NCBI RefSeq assembly: GCF_001931675.1
Contig: NZ_CP014839.1
Location: 682,001-746,000 of the forward strand
Length of the DNA stretch: 64,000 nt
Source of the DNA: Pandoraea thiooxydans
GTDB taxonomy: Bacteria; Pseudomonadota; Gammaproteobacteria; Burkholderiales; Burkholderiaceae
Direction of reading: 5' to 3'
The position numbers and the translations under genes are program-made. Under the pieces are notes generated by a model. That model searched no databases. It was not told where the DNA came from and saw only the letters and a list, made by a program, of their open reading frames with translations. Below are positions 23,446 to 33,319 of this stretch, in pieces. Each line of letters begins with the position of its first letter. Positions within the stretch are counted from its first letter, which is position 1.

Positions 23446-23952
23446 CTATGACCCGATGCCCGAGGCGAGCTGCTGCAGGCGTCGCCCCTCGGCGCACGCC
23501 TCGGCCAGCAATTGGTCCCAATCATCCGGCGGATGCCCGCTTGCCAGCATTCTGCGAAACACCCGGTATGCGTCGTCGGCGCTCTCGTATGCACGCTTGC
23601 TGCCTTCGTCATTGACCCATGCGAATACGATCACTCTGCTTGACGCGTGATAGCGGAAAAACAGCCGGTATTGCTGAAAGAACTTGGCCCTGAACCAGTG
23701 CCTGTGTTCGTCGCCGAGCGTGTTGCCTTGCCGGTACTCCGGTCGCGTCGGGTCCTGTGCAATGATGTCGAACGCCAGTTTGTTTATCGCCGCAAGCCGT
23801 TTGGTGACGTTTTTTTTCATGTATCCGGCCCGATCCCGGCGCTTGAGTGCTTCGACCTGTTGAGCCAGCGCTTCGAGCTGAGCCAGGAACAGCGGGTGAG
23901 CGAAAATGGTCCAGCCGTGAATGACCAGGGGTATGGGGTTGCCGGCGCTCAT
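23446..23952 (-). CDS. yhaV: Type II toxin YhaV (mRNA interferase)
   Basis: A 168-residue YhaV-family toxin, a ribosome-dependent endoribonuclease that arrests growth when freed from its antitoxin. Family features include the N-terminal [19 protein letters not shown], the basic central segment [29 protein letters not shown] and [18 protein letters not shown], which contains the residues usually needed for RNase activity. Length is slightly above E. coli YhaV (154). The start overlaps the prlF stop codon by four bases (ATGA), the standard antitoxin-toxin coupling. The frame appears intact and functional. Confidence 0.93.
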   Translation of the reverse strand: MSAGNPIPLVIHGWTIFAHPLFLAQLEALAQQVEALKRRDRAGYMKKNVTKRLAAINKLAFDIIAQDPTRPEYRQGNTLGDEHRHWFRAKFFQQYRLFFRYHASSRVIVFAWVNDEGSKRAYESADDAYRVFRRMLASGHPPDDWDQLLAEACAEGRRLQQLASGIGS

Positions 23953-24278
23953 TCATCGTCCGCCGACAACGGAGCATCAAGATCGACCTCGATATCGCCG
24001 GTCAGCGACTGCAAACGTTTCACGAAGCGAGCGTCGATGGCCCGCAGGCGTTCCGGATGGCTGGCGATGTCACGAGCCAGGAAGTCCAGGAAGGGCGCGA
24101 GCGCAGGATCGTCGTCCTCGGGGGACTCGGCGCGAGTCAGCACGACCTCGCCGTTGGGGCGGATCGTGTAATGGATCTTGTCGCGCTTGCCCAGGCGAAG
24201 GGCGCGCCGCACGGTTTCCGGCACCGTGGTCTGGTATCGGTCGGTCAGCGTGGATTCGACTTCAAGGGTGGCGGACAT
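23949..24278 (-). CDS. prlF: Antitoxin PrlF (SohA)
   Basis: A 109-residue antitoxin with an N-terminal swapped-hairpin AbrB/SpoVT-like DNA-binding domain ([31 protein letters not shown], about residues 8-38) and an acidic C-terminus that should bind and neutralise YhaV. The start at 24278 (MSATLEVES) is preceded by TGGAGA; an upstream extension of 15 codons would run through the promoter. Two nearly identical palindromes overlap the promoter directly upstream, which fits autorepression by PrlF and PrlF-YhaV. Confidence 0.93.
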   Translation of the reverse strand: MSATLEVESTLTDRYQTTVPETVRRALRLGKRDKIHYTIRPNGEVVLTRAESPEDDDPALAPFLDFLARDIASHPERLRAIDARFVKRLQSLTGDIEVDLDAPLSADDE

Positions 24279-24305
24279 GACATTCTCCAGGCCGGTGGGG
24301 ATGCC

Positions 24306-24346
24306 ATGGTAATGCGATTGCATTTAAAAGTCAATGCAACTGCATT
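24306..24346 (-). promoter_or_regulatory. prlF-yhaV promoter with two overlapping operator palindromes
   Basis: Minus-strand -35 TTGACT (24329-24334) and -10 TACCAT (24306-24311) have a 17-base spacer. Two 14-bp near-palindromes, AATGCGATTGCATT (24311-24324) and AATGCAACTGCATT (24333-24346), cover the end of the -10 and the -35 with centres 22 bases apart, about two helical turns. A repressor on both sites would block polymerase. Confidence 0.75.
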
Positions 24347-24443
24347 GTCAAGCGGATCGAGCATTGGCATGTCTTTGGGATGGGGCGTGTCCGCACGCAT
24401 GGTAAAGTCGGCGGCGTTTCCCATCGCTCCACACGAAATTGCC

Positions 24444-24773
24444 ATGGCTTATGCCTACCTGCTGATCGCTATCGTCGCCGAGGTGATCGCCACTTCCTCG
24501 CTCAAGGCGGCCGACGGCTTCACACGCATCGGGCCGTCGCTGCTGGTTGTCGCCGGCTATGGCGTGGCGTTCTATTGCCTGTCGCTGACGCTGCGGACAA
24601 TCCCGATCGGCATCACTTATGCAATCTGGTCGGGGCTGGGTATCGTGCTGGTGTCGCTGGTCGGCTGGCTCGTTTATCACCAACGGCTCGACGCGCCGGC
24701 CATCGTCGGCATGGCGCTGATCGTCAGCGGCGTACTGGTGCTCAACCTGTTTTCAAAGGCCGGCGCGCACTGA
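24444..24773 (+). CDS. Small multidrug resistance (SMR) efflux protein
   Basis: A 109-residue, four-helix inner-membrane protein of the EmrE/QacE type that exports cationic compounds by proton antiport as a dimer. The essential glutamate is in [18 protein letters not shown] (residue 14), followed by the family motifs [12 protein letters not shown] and [13 protein letters not shown]. Length matches EmrE (110). The start at 24444 was chosen to match the family; an open frame extending far upstream is antisense to prlF. It lies 91 bases before the tRNA gene. Confidence 0.93.
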   Translation: MAYAYLLIAIVAEVIATSSLKAADGFTRIGPSLLVVAGYGVAFYCLSLTLRTIPIGITYAIWSGLGIVLVSLVGWLVYHQRLDAPAIVGMALIVSGVLVLNLFSKAGAH

Positions 24774-24822
24774 GCGCGGCGCGCGCCGCGCATTTCCGGA
24801 TGGCGCATGCCGGCGAGTAAGT

Positions 24823-24828
24823 TATAAT
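24823..24828 (+). promoter_or_regulatory. -10 element of the tRNA-Arg gene
   Basis: A perfect TATAAT lies 37 bases before the tRNA 5' end in GC-rich surroundings. The -35 region is not well conserved. Confidence 0.5.
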
Positions 24829-24864
24829 TTCGCCCCGGCACGCGCTTGCTCGCGCGCCGCACGG

Positions 24865-24941
<77 letters not shown>

Positions 24942-24992
24942 ATCGGCGTACCGGCCCGCCGTCGGCAAGCCGGCACGTCATCGCCGCGGCGC

Positions 24993-26513
24993 CTACATCT
25001 GCGCGCCGATCATCCACGGCACGAATTCCTCGTCGCCGACACCCAACGCCTCGCTCTTGCTTTGCTCGCCCGAGGCCACGCGCAGGATGGCGTGAAAAAT
25101 CTCCTCGCCTTTTTGCATGACGGTCGCGCCGCCGTCCATGATGTCGCCGCAATTGACGTCCATGTCGTCGCGCATCCGATTGAACATCGGCGTGTTGGTC
25201 GCCACCTTGATCGAGGGCGCGGGCTTGGCGCCGAAGCACGAGCCGCGGCCGGTGGTAAACACCACCAGGTTTGCGCCGCTGGCGATCTGGCCGGTTGCGC
25301 CCATCGGATCGTAGCCCGGGGCATCCATGAACACCAGCCCGTGCGTGTCGATCGGTTCGGCATAACGGTACACGCCGGTGAGCGGCGTCGAGCCGCTCTT
25401 GGCCACCGCGCCGAGCGATTTCTCAAGAATCGTGGTCAGGCCGCCGGCCTTGTTGCCCGGCGTGGGGTTGTTGTCGATACTGCCTTTTTCGCGCTGCGCG
25501 TAATCTTCCCACCAGTGAATTCGTTCGACGATTTTTTCACCCACCTCGCGCGAGATCGCGCGGCGCGTCAAAAGGTGCTCCGCGCCGTAGATCTCCGGGG
25601 TCTCCGAGAGAATCGCCGTGCCGCCGTGCTGCACCAGCAGGTCGACTGCCGCGCCCAGCGCCGGATTCGCGGTAATGCCCGAATAGCCGTCGGACCCCCC
25701 GCATTGCAGCGCGATGTTCAGGTGCGAGACCGGCAGCGGCTCGCGCTTGACCTGGTTGGCCGCCGGCAGCATGGCGTCGATTGCCGCAATAGCGGCATCG
25801 ACCGTTTTCTGCGTCCCGCCCAATTCCTGCATGACCAGCGGCACTACTGTCGGCCCGGCGTTGACGCCCTCGGCCAGGAACAGCGCGCCCATCTGATTGG
25901 CTTCGCAGCCGAGGCCGATCACCAGCACGGCAGCGAAGTTCGGATGCTTCACGAAGCCGCCCAGCGTGCGGCGCAACTGCTGGATGCCTTCGCCGTTGTG
26001 GTCGATGCAGCAGCCAAAGCTGTGGGTGATGGGCACGACGCCATCCACGTTCGGGTAAGCGTCGAGTTTGCCGGGTGCGGCAAAATGCCGGGCCACCAGC
26101 TTGCTGACCGTCGCCGAGCAGTTGACCGTGCTGACTACGCCGATGTAGTTGCGCGTCGCAACCCGCCCGTCGGCCCGGCGAATACCCAGGAACGTCGCCG
26201 GCTCAGGGGCCGGGACCACCGCCTTGACGTCGCTGCCGAAGGCATAGTCGCGGTCGAACGTGCCCATCGACAGATTGTGCACGTGAACGTGCTCGCCCGG
26301 CTCGATGGCACGCGTGGCGAAGCCGATGATCTGCCCGTAGCGGCGCACCGGCGCGCCCTCGGCAATCGCGCGCACCGCAATTTTGTGCGCCGCGGGAATG
26401 GCGTCGCGCGCGACGATGCCGTCCAGCTCGGCCAGGGCCGTGCCGGCGGCCAGTGCGTTGCGCGCAATCGCCACATCGTCCTGCGGCTTGATCAGCAAAA
26501 CCAGCGTCTCCAT
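24993..26513 (-). CDS. Altronate/galactarate dehydratase family protein (UxaA/GarD)
   Basis: A 506-residue sugar-acid dehydratase. An N-terminal SAF-like domain (about residues 1-95) is followed by the UxaA/GarD catalytic region with NYIGVVSTVNCSATVSKLV, VVPITHSFGCC, GLGCEANQMG and FTTGRGSCFG. Such enzymes use Fe or Mn to dehydrate D-altronate or D-galactarate to 2-keto-3-deoxy sugar acids. Length is close to E. coli UxaA (495) and GarD (523), so which substrate applies cannot be settled here. GAGGAG precedes the ATG at 26513. It is divergent from a FadR-type GntR regulator, with a palindromic operator between them. Confidence 0.9.
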   Translation of the reverse strand: METLVLLIKPQDDVAIARNALAAGTALAELDGIVARDAIPAAHKIAVRAIAEGAPVRRYGQIIGFATRAIEPGEHVHVHNLSMGTFDRDYAFGSDVKAVVPAPEPATFLGIRRADGRVATRNYIGVVSTVNCSATVSKLVARHFAAPGKLDAYPNVDGVVPITHSFGCCIDHNGEGIQQLRRTLGGFVKHPNFAAVLVIGLGCEANQMGALFLAEGVNAGPTVVPLVMQELGGTQKTVDAAIAAIDAMLPAANQVKREPLPVSHLNIALQCGGSDGYSGITANPALGAAVDLLVQHGGTAILSETPEIYGAEHLLTRRAISREVGEKIVERIHWWEDYAQREKGSIDNNPTPGNKAGGLTTILEKSLGAVAKSGSTPLTGVYRYAEPIDTHGLVFMDAPGYDPMGATGQIASGANLVVFTTGRGSCFGAKPAPSIKVATNTPMFNRMRDDMDVNCGDIMDGGATVMQKGEEIFHAILRVASGEQSKSEALGVGDEEFVPWMIGAQM

Positions 26514-26620
26514 GTTTTCTCCTCTGCGGTGGTTGGGTTGCCGCGACGCGATCGGAAAAGTTGGGGCAGCGCGCCGGGCCTGAGGGCAATTGTGGAATAA
26601 TGCGAACCGGTCGGGCAAAT

Positions 26621-26631
26621 TGGTCTGACCA
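26621..26631. promoter_or_regulatory. Putative GntR/FadR-type operator
   Basis: TGGTCTGACCA is an 11-bp palindrome with a single central base, the TGGTC-N-GACCA form used by many FadR-subfamily repressors. It lies 21 bases before the regulator's start codon and about 108 bases upstream of the dehydratase gene, so one site could serve both divergent promoters. Confidence 0.65.
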
Positions 26632-26651
26632 CATTTGATCGACATTTCGCC

Positions 26652-27371
26652 ATGACCACCCCCACCGTTGCTCGAGGCCTGCTCGGGCGCGTCGTCAAGG
26701 ACCTGGAAAACCGGATTCTCGAAGGCAGTTGGCGCGAGCGCACGCGCCTGCCGTCCGAACGCGCGCTGGCCGAGTCACATGGCGTCTCGCGCGCCACCGT
26801 GCGCGAGGCGATCCAACGGCTCGTCGCGCGCGGCCTGCTCGAGACCCGGCGCGGCAGTGGCGTGTTCGTGGTCGGCGCGCAGCCGGCGCGGGCGAGCGCG
26901 CCCTGGCTGCAACTGATCGCGCAGAGCGCGCCGATGCGCTCCGATACGCTCGAATTTCGCCTCATCTTCGAATGCGCGTCGGCGCGTTTTGCCGCCGAGC
27001 GGGCGAGCGCCGATGAGTTGGCGGAGATGGCCGATATTCTGGAACGCATGAAAAAAGCCGTCCACGCACGCAAGGTGGACGAGGAGGCGGCGACCGACGC
27101 GGCGTTCCATGCGGCACTGGCGCGCGCGTCGCACAACATCATGCTCGATCACTTCCACGCGAGCGTGATCACATTGCTGCGCGAGCACATCATCAGCAAT
27201 ACCTATGACGCCGCGCGCGACAGTGCCAATGCGCGCCAGCGGGCGCTGGCCCGGCTGGCGCAGCATCAGCGCGTGTTCGATGCGGTGCGCGCGCGCCAGC
27301 CGCAAGCCGCCTTCGAAGCGATGCGCGAACACCTGGATTTCGTCGGCCGTCAGTTTCCCGGCGACGGCTGA
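26652..27371 (+). CDS. GntR-family regulator, FadR/FCD subfamily
   Basis: A 239-residue repressor. The N-terminal winged helix (about residues 8-75; RLPSERALAESHGVSRATVREAIQRLVARGLLETRRGSGVFV) is a textbook GntR domain. The all-helical FCD ligand-binding domain (about 95-225) contains the acidic/histidine metal-binding positions of the subfamily, including AFHAALARASHN. FCD members commonly sense sugar acids and dicarboxylates, which fits the divergent altronate/galactarate dehydratase gene it is expected to control through TGGTCTGACCA at 26621. Confidence 0.92.
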   Translation: MTTPTVARGLLGRVVKDLENRILEGSWRERTRLPSERALAESHGVSRATVREAIQRLVARGLLETRRGSGVFVVGAQPARASAPWLQLIAQSAPMRSDTLEFRLIFECASARFAAERASADELAEMADILERMKKAVHARKVDEEAATDAAFHAALARASHNIMLDHFHASVITLLREHIISNTYDAARDSANARQRALARLAQHQRVFDAVRARQPQAAFEAMREHLDFVGRQFPGDG

Positions 27372-27413
27372 CGCGGCGCGCGCGGAGTCCGGCGTTTCCT
27401 GTTTCCTGGCCGC

Positions 27414-28394
<981 letters not shown>

Positions 28395-28546
28395 GAGCAG
28401 TCCGATCGAGATGAGGTGAGGAAGAGGAGAAGCGAGTTTCCGATTGTAGGGCGATTCGCCCAAGGCTGCAGGCGCTCGCGCAGTTGCCGCTGGGCGCGGG
28501 CGGTGCGATGATGTGCCTGTTCGCCGGACTCTCATCGCACATCGTC

Positions 28547-29239
28547 ATGTCTGAACACATCGGTATCGTCGCTTGCTCGGCCGAGGGCGCCGCGCTGTGC
28601 TATCGCACCATCTGCAGCGAAGGCGCCCAATGGTTCGGGCCGCACGGCCATCCTGAAATTTCGATGCATACGCCGTCGCTCGCCGAGTATGTCGAATGTC
28701 TCGAGCGCAACGACTGGCAGGGCGTGTGCGAGTTGATGCTGGCTTCGGCCAACAAGCTCGCGAGCATCGGCGCCGATTTCCTGATCTGCCCCGACAACAC
28801 CATTCACCAGGCGCTGCCGCTGATCGCCTCGAGGTCGCCGCTGCCCTGGCTGCATATTGCCGAAGTGGTGGCCGGCGAAGCCGCCGCGCGCGGCTGCCGG
28901 CGCGTTGGCCTGACCGGAACGCGCTGGCTGGTCGACAGCGACACCTATCCGGAAAAACTCGCCGAGCGGGGCATCGACTACGTGCGTCCGAGCGATGCCG
29001 AGCGCGACGAAATCAATCGCATCATCATGGACGAATTGGTCAACGGCGTTTTCACGCCCGAGGCGGTCGCTGCCTTCCAGCGCGTGATCGGCCGCATGAA
29101 GCAAGCCGGCTGTGATGCCGTGATACTCGGCTGCACCGAAATTCCGCTGATCATCAGCGATGCCAATTCACCGCTGCCGACCTTCGACTCGACACGCCTG
29201 CTGGCCAAGGCGGCGCTGCGCCGCGCGGCATACGCATGA
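28547..29239 (+). CDS. Aspartate/glutamate racemase family protein
   Basis: A 230-residue cofactor-independent racemase-fold protein. The two catalytic cysteines typical of the family are present: Cys81 in LICPDNTIH and a second near residue 190 in LGCTEIPL. The N-terminal segment IGIVACSAEGAALCYR is the usual substrate-binding strand. It probably interconverts L- and D-aspartate, glutamate or a related amino acid. An earlier in-frame ATG at 28511 would add 12 residues; the ATG at 28547 matches the first beta strand. It lies next to a LysR gene and a peptide-transport/M20 hydrolase operon, which suggests D-amino-acid or D-peptide use. Confidence 0.85.
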   Translation: MSEHIGIVACSAEGAALCYRTICSEGAQWFGPHGHPEISMHTPSLAEYVECLERNDWQGVCELMLASANKLASIGADFLICPDNTIHQALPLIASRSPLPWLHIAEVVAGEAAARGCRRVGLTGTRWLVDSDTYPEKLAERGIDYVRPSDAERDEINRIIMDELVNGVFTPEAVAAFQRVIGRMKQAGCDAVILGCTEIPLIISDANSPLPTFDSTRLLAKAALRRAAYA

Positions 29240-29249
29240 CGCCGCCCGC

Positions 29250-30254
29250 TCAGCCGCCGGGCTTGCGCCCCAGCAGATGGTCGATGAACAGACGCGCCGG
29301 CACCGCCAGCGTTTTGTAGTCGCGCACGCACATGTCCAGCGAAAGTTCGGCCCAGGGTTCGTCCAGCCGGATCATTTTGACGCCCAGGCTCTTGCTGTAG
29401 CCGGCCGCGATTTCACCAGGCACGATCGAGATGCCGAGCTTGGCGCGCACCATGTGGCACGCGGCGTCATAGCTGCCGACCCGCACGCGGGTGCGAACGA
29501 TCTGGTTGTAGGCGTTGGCGGCCTGCGTGACGAGCCGGTCCCAGCCGCCGCCGTTGGTCAGGCTGACGAACTCGTGTTCGAGCGCCTCGAAGAACTTGAT
29601 CGATTTGCGCTTGGCCAGCGGGTGCACGGCCGGCGTCACCAGTACCAGGCGAGTGGCGCGGTAATGCCAGAACTGCAGCGCATCCGGGTACTCGACCACC
29701 GGCGAGACGATACCGATATCGGCCAGCCCGCTGGTGACCGACTCCAGCGTGTCGGAGGTCGACTGCTCCTGCAGATCGACCCGAACATCCGGGTGCGACT
29801 CGCGGAATTTGGCGAGATCGTCCGGCAGAAACTGAATGACCGCGGCCAGGCTGGCGAACACGCGGATCTGCCCGCGCACGCCCTGCGCGTATTCGGAGAG
29901 CTCGGCATTCAATTGCCGCAACCCCCCCAGCGTGCTCTGCGCGTGCCGATACAGCACGTAGCCGGCGGGCGTCGGCTCCACGCCGCGCGCCAGGCGATAC
30001 AGCAACTGCGTGCTGAACATCTCCTCCAGATCGGAAATGCGCTTGCTGGCCGCCGAGGCAGCGAGGTAATTGCGCTCGGCGGCCTTGGTCATATTGCGCA
30101 GCTCGACCACGTCGGCGAACAGCTTGAGCGAAAAGAAGTCGAGCCGCGTGATCGGCGGCACCGCCGCGCGCGAGGCCGATGCGGGCGCCGTTGGCAAGCC
30201 GTCGAGCAATGCGTCGTAGTCGCCAGTGTCTTCCGGCGGAAGTGTCTTTTGCAT
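29250..30254 (-). CDS. LysR-family transcriptional regulator
   Basis: A 334-residue LysR protein with an unusual ~35-residue polar N-terminal extension before the winged helix (LDFFSLKLFADVVELRNMTKAAERNYLAASAASKRISDLE, about residues 37-76). The effector-binding domain follows. The start at 30254 has GAGAGG upstream; an alternative nine codons earlier is possible. It is encoded 84 bases after the last gene of the ABC transporter/hydrolase operon, on the same strand, and converges with the racemase gene. It is therefore a good candidate regulator of both. The effector is unknown. Confidence 0.88.
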   Translation of the reverse strand: MQKTLPPEDTGDYDALLDGLPTAPASASRAAVPPITRLDFFSLKLFADVVELRNMTKAAERNYLAASAASKRISDLEEMFSTQLLYRLARGVEPTPAGYVLYRHAQSTLGGLRQLNAELSEYAQGVRGQIRVFASLAAVIQFLPDDLAKFRESHPDVRVDLQEQSTSDTLESVTSGLADIGIVSPVVEYPDALQFWHYRATRLVLVTPAVHPLAKRKSIKFFEALEHEFVSLTNGGGWDRLVTQAANAYNQIVRTRVRVGSYDAACHMVRAKLGISIVPGEIAAGYSKSLGVKMIRLDEPWAELSLDMCVRDYKTLAVPARLFIDHLLGRKPGG

Positions 30255-30338
30255 GATCGCACCTCTCTTGGTGGCAGCCATGTCAGTCTCCTGGCGCGGC
30301 GGCAGTGCCGCGGTATAGGGGGCGTGCGCTGTGCGCCG

Positions 30339-31346
30339 TCATAGTCGCGCCTCCTGTACCGCGTGGCATGCGACAGTGGTCGCGCCATGCAGCAGCGGCG
30401 CCGGCGCCTCGCGGCGGCAGCGCTCGTTGGCGTGCGGGCAGCGCGGATGAAAGGTGCAGCCCGGCGGCGGGTTCAGCGGATTGGGAACTTCCCCGGCCAC
30501 GGGGGTCCTGGCCTTGCCGGTCATGTTCAGGTCCGGGATCGCGTCGAGCAGCATGCGCGTGTACGGATGGCGCGGATGCGCGAACAACTCTCGCTTGGGC
30601 GCGATTTCGACCATGCGGCCCAGATACATCACGCCGACGCGATCGGCGATATGGTGCACCACGGCCAGATTGTGCGAGATGAACAGATAGGTCAGCCCCA
30701 TGCGCTGCTGCAGATCCTTCATCAAATTAAGCACCTGCGCCTGCACCGACACGTCCAGCGCCGAGGTCGGTTCGTCGCACACCAGGAACTCGGGCTGGGT
30801 GGCCAGCGCGCGGGCAATCGAGATGCGCTGGCGCTGGCCGCCGGAGAATTGGTGCGGATACTTCACTTTGTCGGCGGCATTCAGCCCCACCAGACCCAGC
30901 AATTCGTCGACCCGCTGCTCCATCTCGGCGCGGCTCATGTCCGGGCAATGCGCCTGCAGCGGTTCGGCGATGATGCGTCCGACCCGCCAGCGCGGATCCA
31001 GGCTGGCGTATGGGTCCTGAAAGATCATCTGCAGGCGCTGGCGCAGATGGCGGCCCTCGCGCGTGGCCAACGCCGCGATCGGCTGGCCCTCGAAATGAAT
31101 CGCACCGCGCGTGAGTCCATACAGGCCCACCAGCAGTCGCGCGATGGTCGACTTGCCGCAGCCGGATTCGCCGACCAGGGCCAGGGTCTCGCCTCGCGCG
31201 ATGTCGAACGACACGCCGTCGACCGCCCGCAGCGTGCTGCGCTGCTTGCCCTGCAGCAGCCGGTCGAGCCACGAAGCGGAAACGTCGAAATAGCGCGCCG
31301 CGTCGTCGACCTTGACCAGCGGTTCATGCACGGATGCCGTTTGCAT
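30339..31346 (-). CDS. Peptide/nickel-type ABC transporter ATP-binding protein (DppF-like)
   Basis: A 335-residue ATPase of the oligopeptide/dipeptide importer class. Walker [10 protein letters not shown] lies near residues 57-65, the signature [15 protein letters not shown] near 160-174, Walker [14 protein letters not shown] near 182-194, and the C-terminal oligopeptide-transporter extension with [14 protein letters not shown], typical of DppD/DppF, near residues 292-305. GGAACC upstream of 31346 supports this start. It is the last gene of the operon and works as a heterodimer with the ATPase encoded just upstream. Confidence 0.93.
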   Translation of the reverse strand: MQTASVHEPLVKVDDAARYFDVSASWLDRLLQGKQRSTLRAVDGVSFDIARGETLALVGESGCGKSTIARLLVGLYGLTRGAIHFEGQPIAALATREGRHLRQRLQMIFQDPYASLDPRWRVGRIIAEPLQAHCPDMSRAEMEQRVDELLGLVGLNAADKVKYPHQFSGGQRQRISIARALATQPEFLVCDEPTSALDVSVQAQVLNLMKDLQQRMGLTYLFISHNLAVVHHIADRVGVMYLGRMVEIAPKRELFAHPRHPYTRMLLDAIPDLNMTGKARTPVAGEVPNPLNPPPGCTFHPRCPHANERCRREAPAPLLHGATTVACHAVQEARL

Positions 31347-31359
31347 GCCTGGGTTCCTT

Positions 31360-32361
31360 TCAGCAAGAGGGGGCCGGCTCGACCGCCCGCGGCTCGTGCA
31401 GCCAGCATGCTGCCTGGCTGTCGCCCGCCGGGAACAGCTCGGGACGCCGCACGGCGCACGGCGCGAAGCGCTCGCGGCAACGTGGGTTGAAGGCACAGCC
31501 CGGCGGTATGGCGTTCAGGAGCGGCATGGCGCCGTCGATCTGCGGCAGCCGCTCGACTTCACGCGCGATCGACGGGATCGACGCCATCAGCCCGGCCGTG
31601 TAGGGGTGGCGCGGCCGATGGATGACCTCGGCCACGCGGCCGATTTCGGCGACGCGCCCGGCATACATCACCGCCACGCGGTCGGCTGTCTCGGCGATCA
31701 CGCCCATGTCGTGCGTAATCAGCATCACGGCGGTGCCATGTTCGCGGCACAGCGTCTTGAGCAGCGTGATGATTTGCGCCTGTACCGACACGTCGAGCGC
31801 GGTGGTCGGCTCGTCGGCAATGATCAGCTTGGGTTCGGCGGCCAGCGCCAGCGCAATCACCACGCGCTGCCGCATGCCGCCGGAGAACTGGTGAGGATAA
31901 TGCTCGATGCGTTCCTTGGCCGCCGAAATGCCGGTCGACTCGAGCAATTCGATGGCGCGTTTTTTCGCTGCGCCGCGGCTCAGGTCGAGATGGGTCTGGA
32001 TCGTCTCGATCAATTGGCGCCCGACCGTGTACAGCGGGTTGAGCGACGTCAGCGGATCCTGAAAGATCGCGCCGATCTCGCGTCCGCGGATGCGCCGCAT
32101 CTGCTCGTACGGCAAATTGTCGATGCGCCGCCCGTTCAGGCGGATCTCGCCGCCGGCGATGCGGCCCGGCGCCTCGAGCAGGCCGATGATGGCCGCGCCG
32201 GTAAGCGACTTGCCCGCGCCCGACTCGCCGACCACACCGAGCACTTCGCCCGGTGCGATCGATAGCGAGACCTGGTCGATGGCTGTGAGCACGCCGTGGC
32301 GAGTCGGGAATTCGACACGCAGCTCGCGCACTTCGAGAAGCGGTGTTGCTTGGGTTGACAC
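31360..32361 (-). CDS. Peptide-type ABC transporter ATP-binding protein (DppD-like)
   Basis: A 333-residue ABC ATPase. Walker [11 protein letters not shown] is near 40-49, the signature [15 protein letters not shown] near 158-172, Walker [14 protein letters not shown] near 180-192, and the C-terminal [14 protein letters not shown] extension of DppD-type subunits follows. It energises uptake of the ligand delivered by the binding protein encoded upstream. It sits 13 bases before the DppF-like gene and 7 bases after the permease gene, in a compact operon. Confidence 0.93.
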   Translation of the reverse strand: MSTQATPLLEVRELRVEFPTRHGVLTAIDQVSLSIAPGEVLGVVGESGAGKSLTGAAIIGLLEAPGRIAGGEIRLNGRRIDNLPYEQMRRIRGREIGAIFQDPLTSLNPLYTVGRQLIETIQTHLDLSRGAAKKRAIELLESTGISAAKERIEHYPHQFSGGMRQRVVIALALAAEPKLIIADEPTTALDVSVQAQIITLLKTLCREHGTAVMLITHDMGVIAETADRVAVMYAGRVAEIGRVAEVIHRPRHPYTAGLMASIPSIAREVERLPQIDGAMPLLNAIPPGCAFNPRCRERFAPCAVRRPELFPAGDSQAACWLHEPRAVEPAPSC

Positions 32362-32368
32362 GTCTACC

Positions 32369-33319
32369 TCACTGCAGTTTGGGGTTGAGCGCGTCGCGCA
32401 GCCAGTCCCCGAGCAGGTTGACCGACAGCACCAGCAGGACCAGCGCGAGCCCGGGGAAAATCGTGATCCACCATTCGCCGGAGAACAGATAGTCGTTGCC
32501 GGTGCGGATCAGCGTGCCCAGCGAAGGCGACGTCGGCGATACGCCGACCCCGAGGAACGACAGTGTCGCCTCGGTGATGATGGCGGTGGCCACATGCACG
32601 GTCGCCAGCACCAGCACCGGCCCCAGAACATTGGGCAGCACGTGGCGAAACATGATGCGCGGCGACGAAATGCCCATCACGCGGGCGGCCTGCACGTACT
32701 CCTTGTGCTTCTCGACCAGGGTCGAGCCGCGCACCGTGCGCGCGTATTGCGGCCAGCCCGCCAGCGAGATCGACAGGATCAGCACCGGAAACGCGATCAG
32801 GTCGTGCAATTCGTGCGGAAAGATCGCCCGCGCGATGCCGTCGACGAGCAGCGCGATAAGGATCGACGGGAACGACAACTGCACGTCGGCCACGCGCATG
32901 ATGACGGCATCGAGCGCGCCGCCGGAAAAACCCGAGAGCAATCCCAGGCCGACGCCGAACACCAGCGAGAGCAGCACCGCCACCACGCCGATGAACAGCG
33001 AAATGCGCGAGCCGTAAATGATGGCCGAGAGCACGTCGCGCCCCTGATCGTCGGTGCCCAGGAAAAACGTCCATTGACCATGCGAGACCCAGGCCGGGGG
33101 CAGCAGGGCGTTATTCAGGTTCAGCGTGCTCAGGTCGAACGGATGGTGCGGTGCGACCCAGGGCGCGAAAACCGCGGCGACGATCATCACGCATGCGATC
33201 AGCGCCGCGACCATCGCCAGCGGCGAACGCACGAAGCTATGGAAGAGATCGCTGTCCCGGCAGCGGGACAGGAGGCTCTTGCCGGCGGCAACGCTCACGC
33301 TCACTTGACCGAGACCCAT
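32369..33319 (-). CDS. ABC transporter permease (DppC-like)
   Basis: A 316-residue inner-membrane permease with an N-terminal helix (about 37-58), a periplasmic segment, and a BPD_transp_1 domain with five helices containing the EAA-type loop EYVQAARVMGISSPRIMFRHVLPN that contacts the ATPases. The annotated ATG at 33319 overlaps the end of the binding-protein gene by 19 bases; a GTG at 33304 that overlaps the upstream stop (GTGA) is an equally good start. It pairs with the DppB-like permease encoded at 36205-37179. Confidence 0.92.
   Translation of the reverse strand: MGLGQVSVSVAAGKSLLSRCRDSDLFHSFVRSPLAMVAALIACVMIVAAVFAPWVAPHHPFDLSTLNLNNALLPPAWVSHGQWTFFLGTDDQGRDVLSAIIYGSRISLFIGVVAVLLSLVFGVGLGLLSGFSGGALDAVIMRVADVQLSFPSILIALLVDGIARAIFPHELHDLIAFPVLILSISLAGWPQYARTVRGSTLVEKHKEYVQAARVMGISSPRIMFRHVLPNVLGPVLVLATVHVATAIITEATLSFLGVGVSPTSPSLGTLIRTGNDYLFSGEWWITIFPGLALVLLVLSVNLLGDWLRDALNPKLQ

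Noticed and set aside
23263-23451. 62-codon open frame in the spacer between the AlaC-like and yhaV genes
   Set aside because: No ribosome binding site, signal or domain; a short frame of this size is expected by chance in GC-rich DNA.
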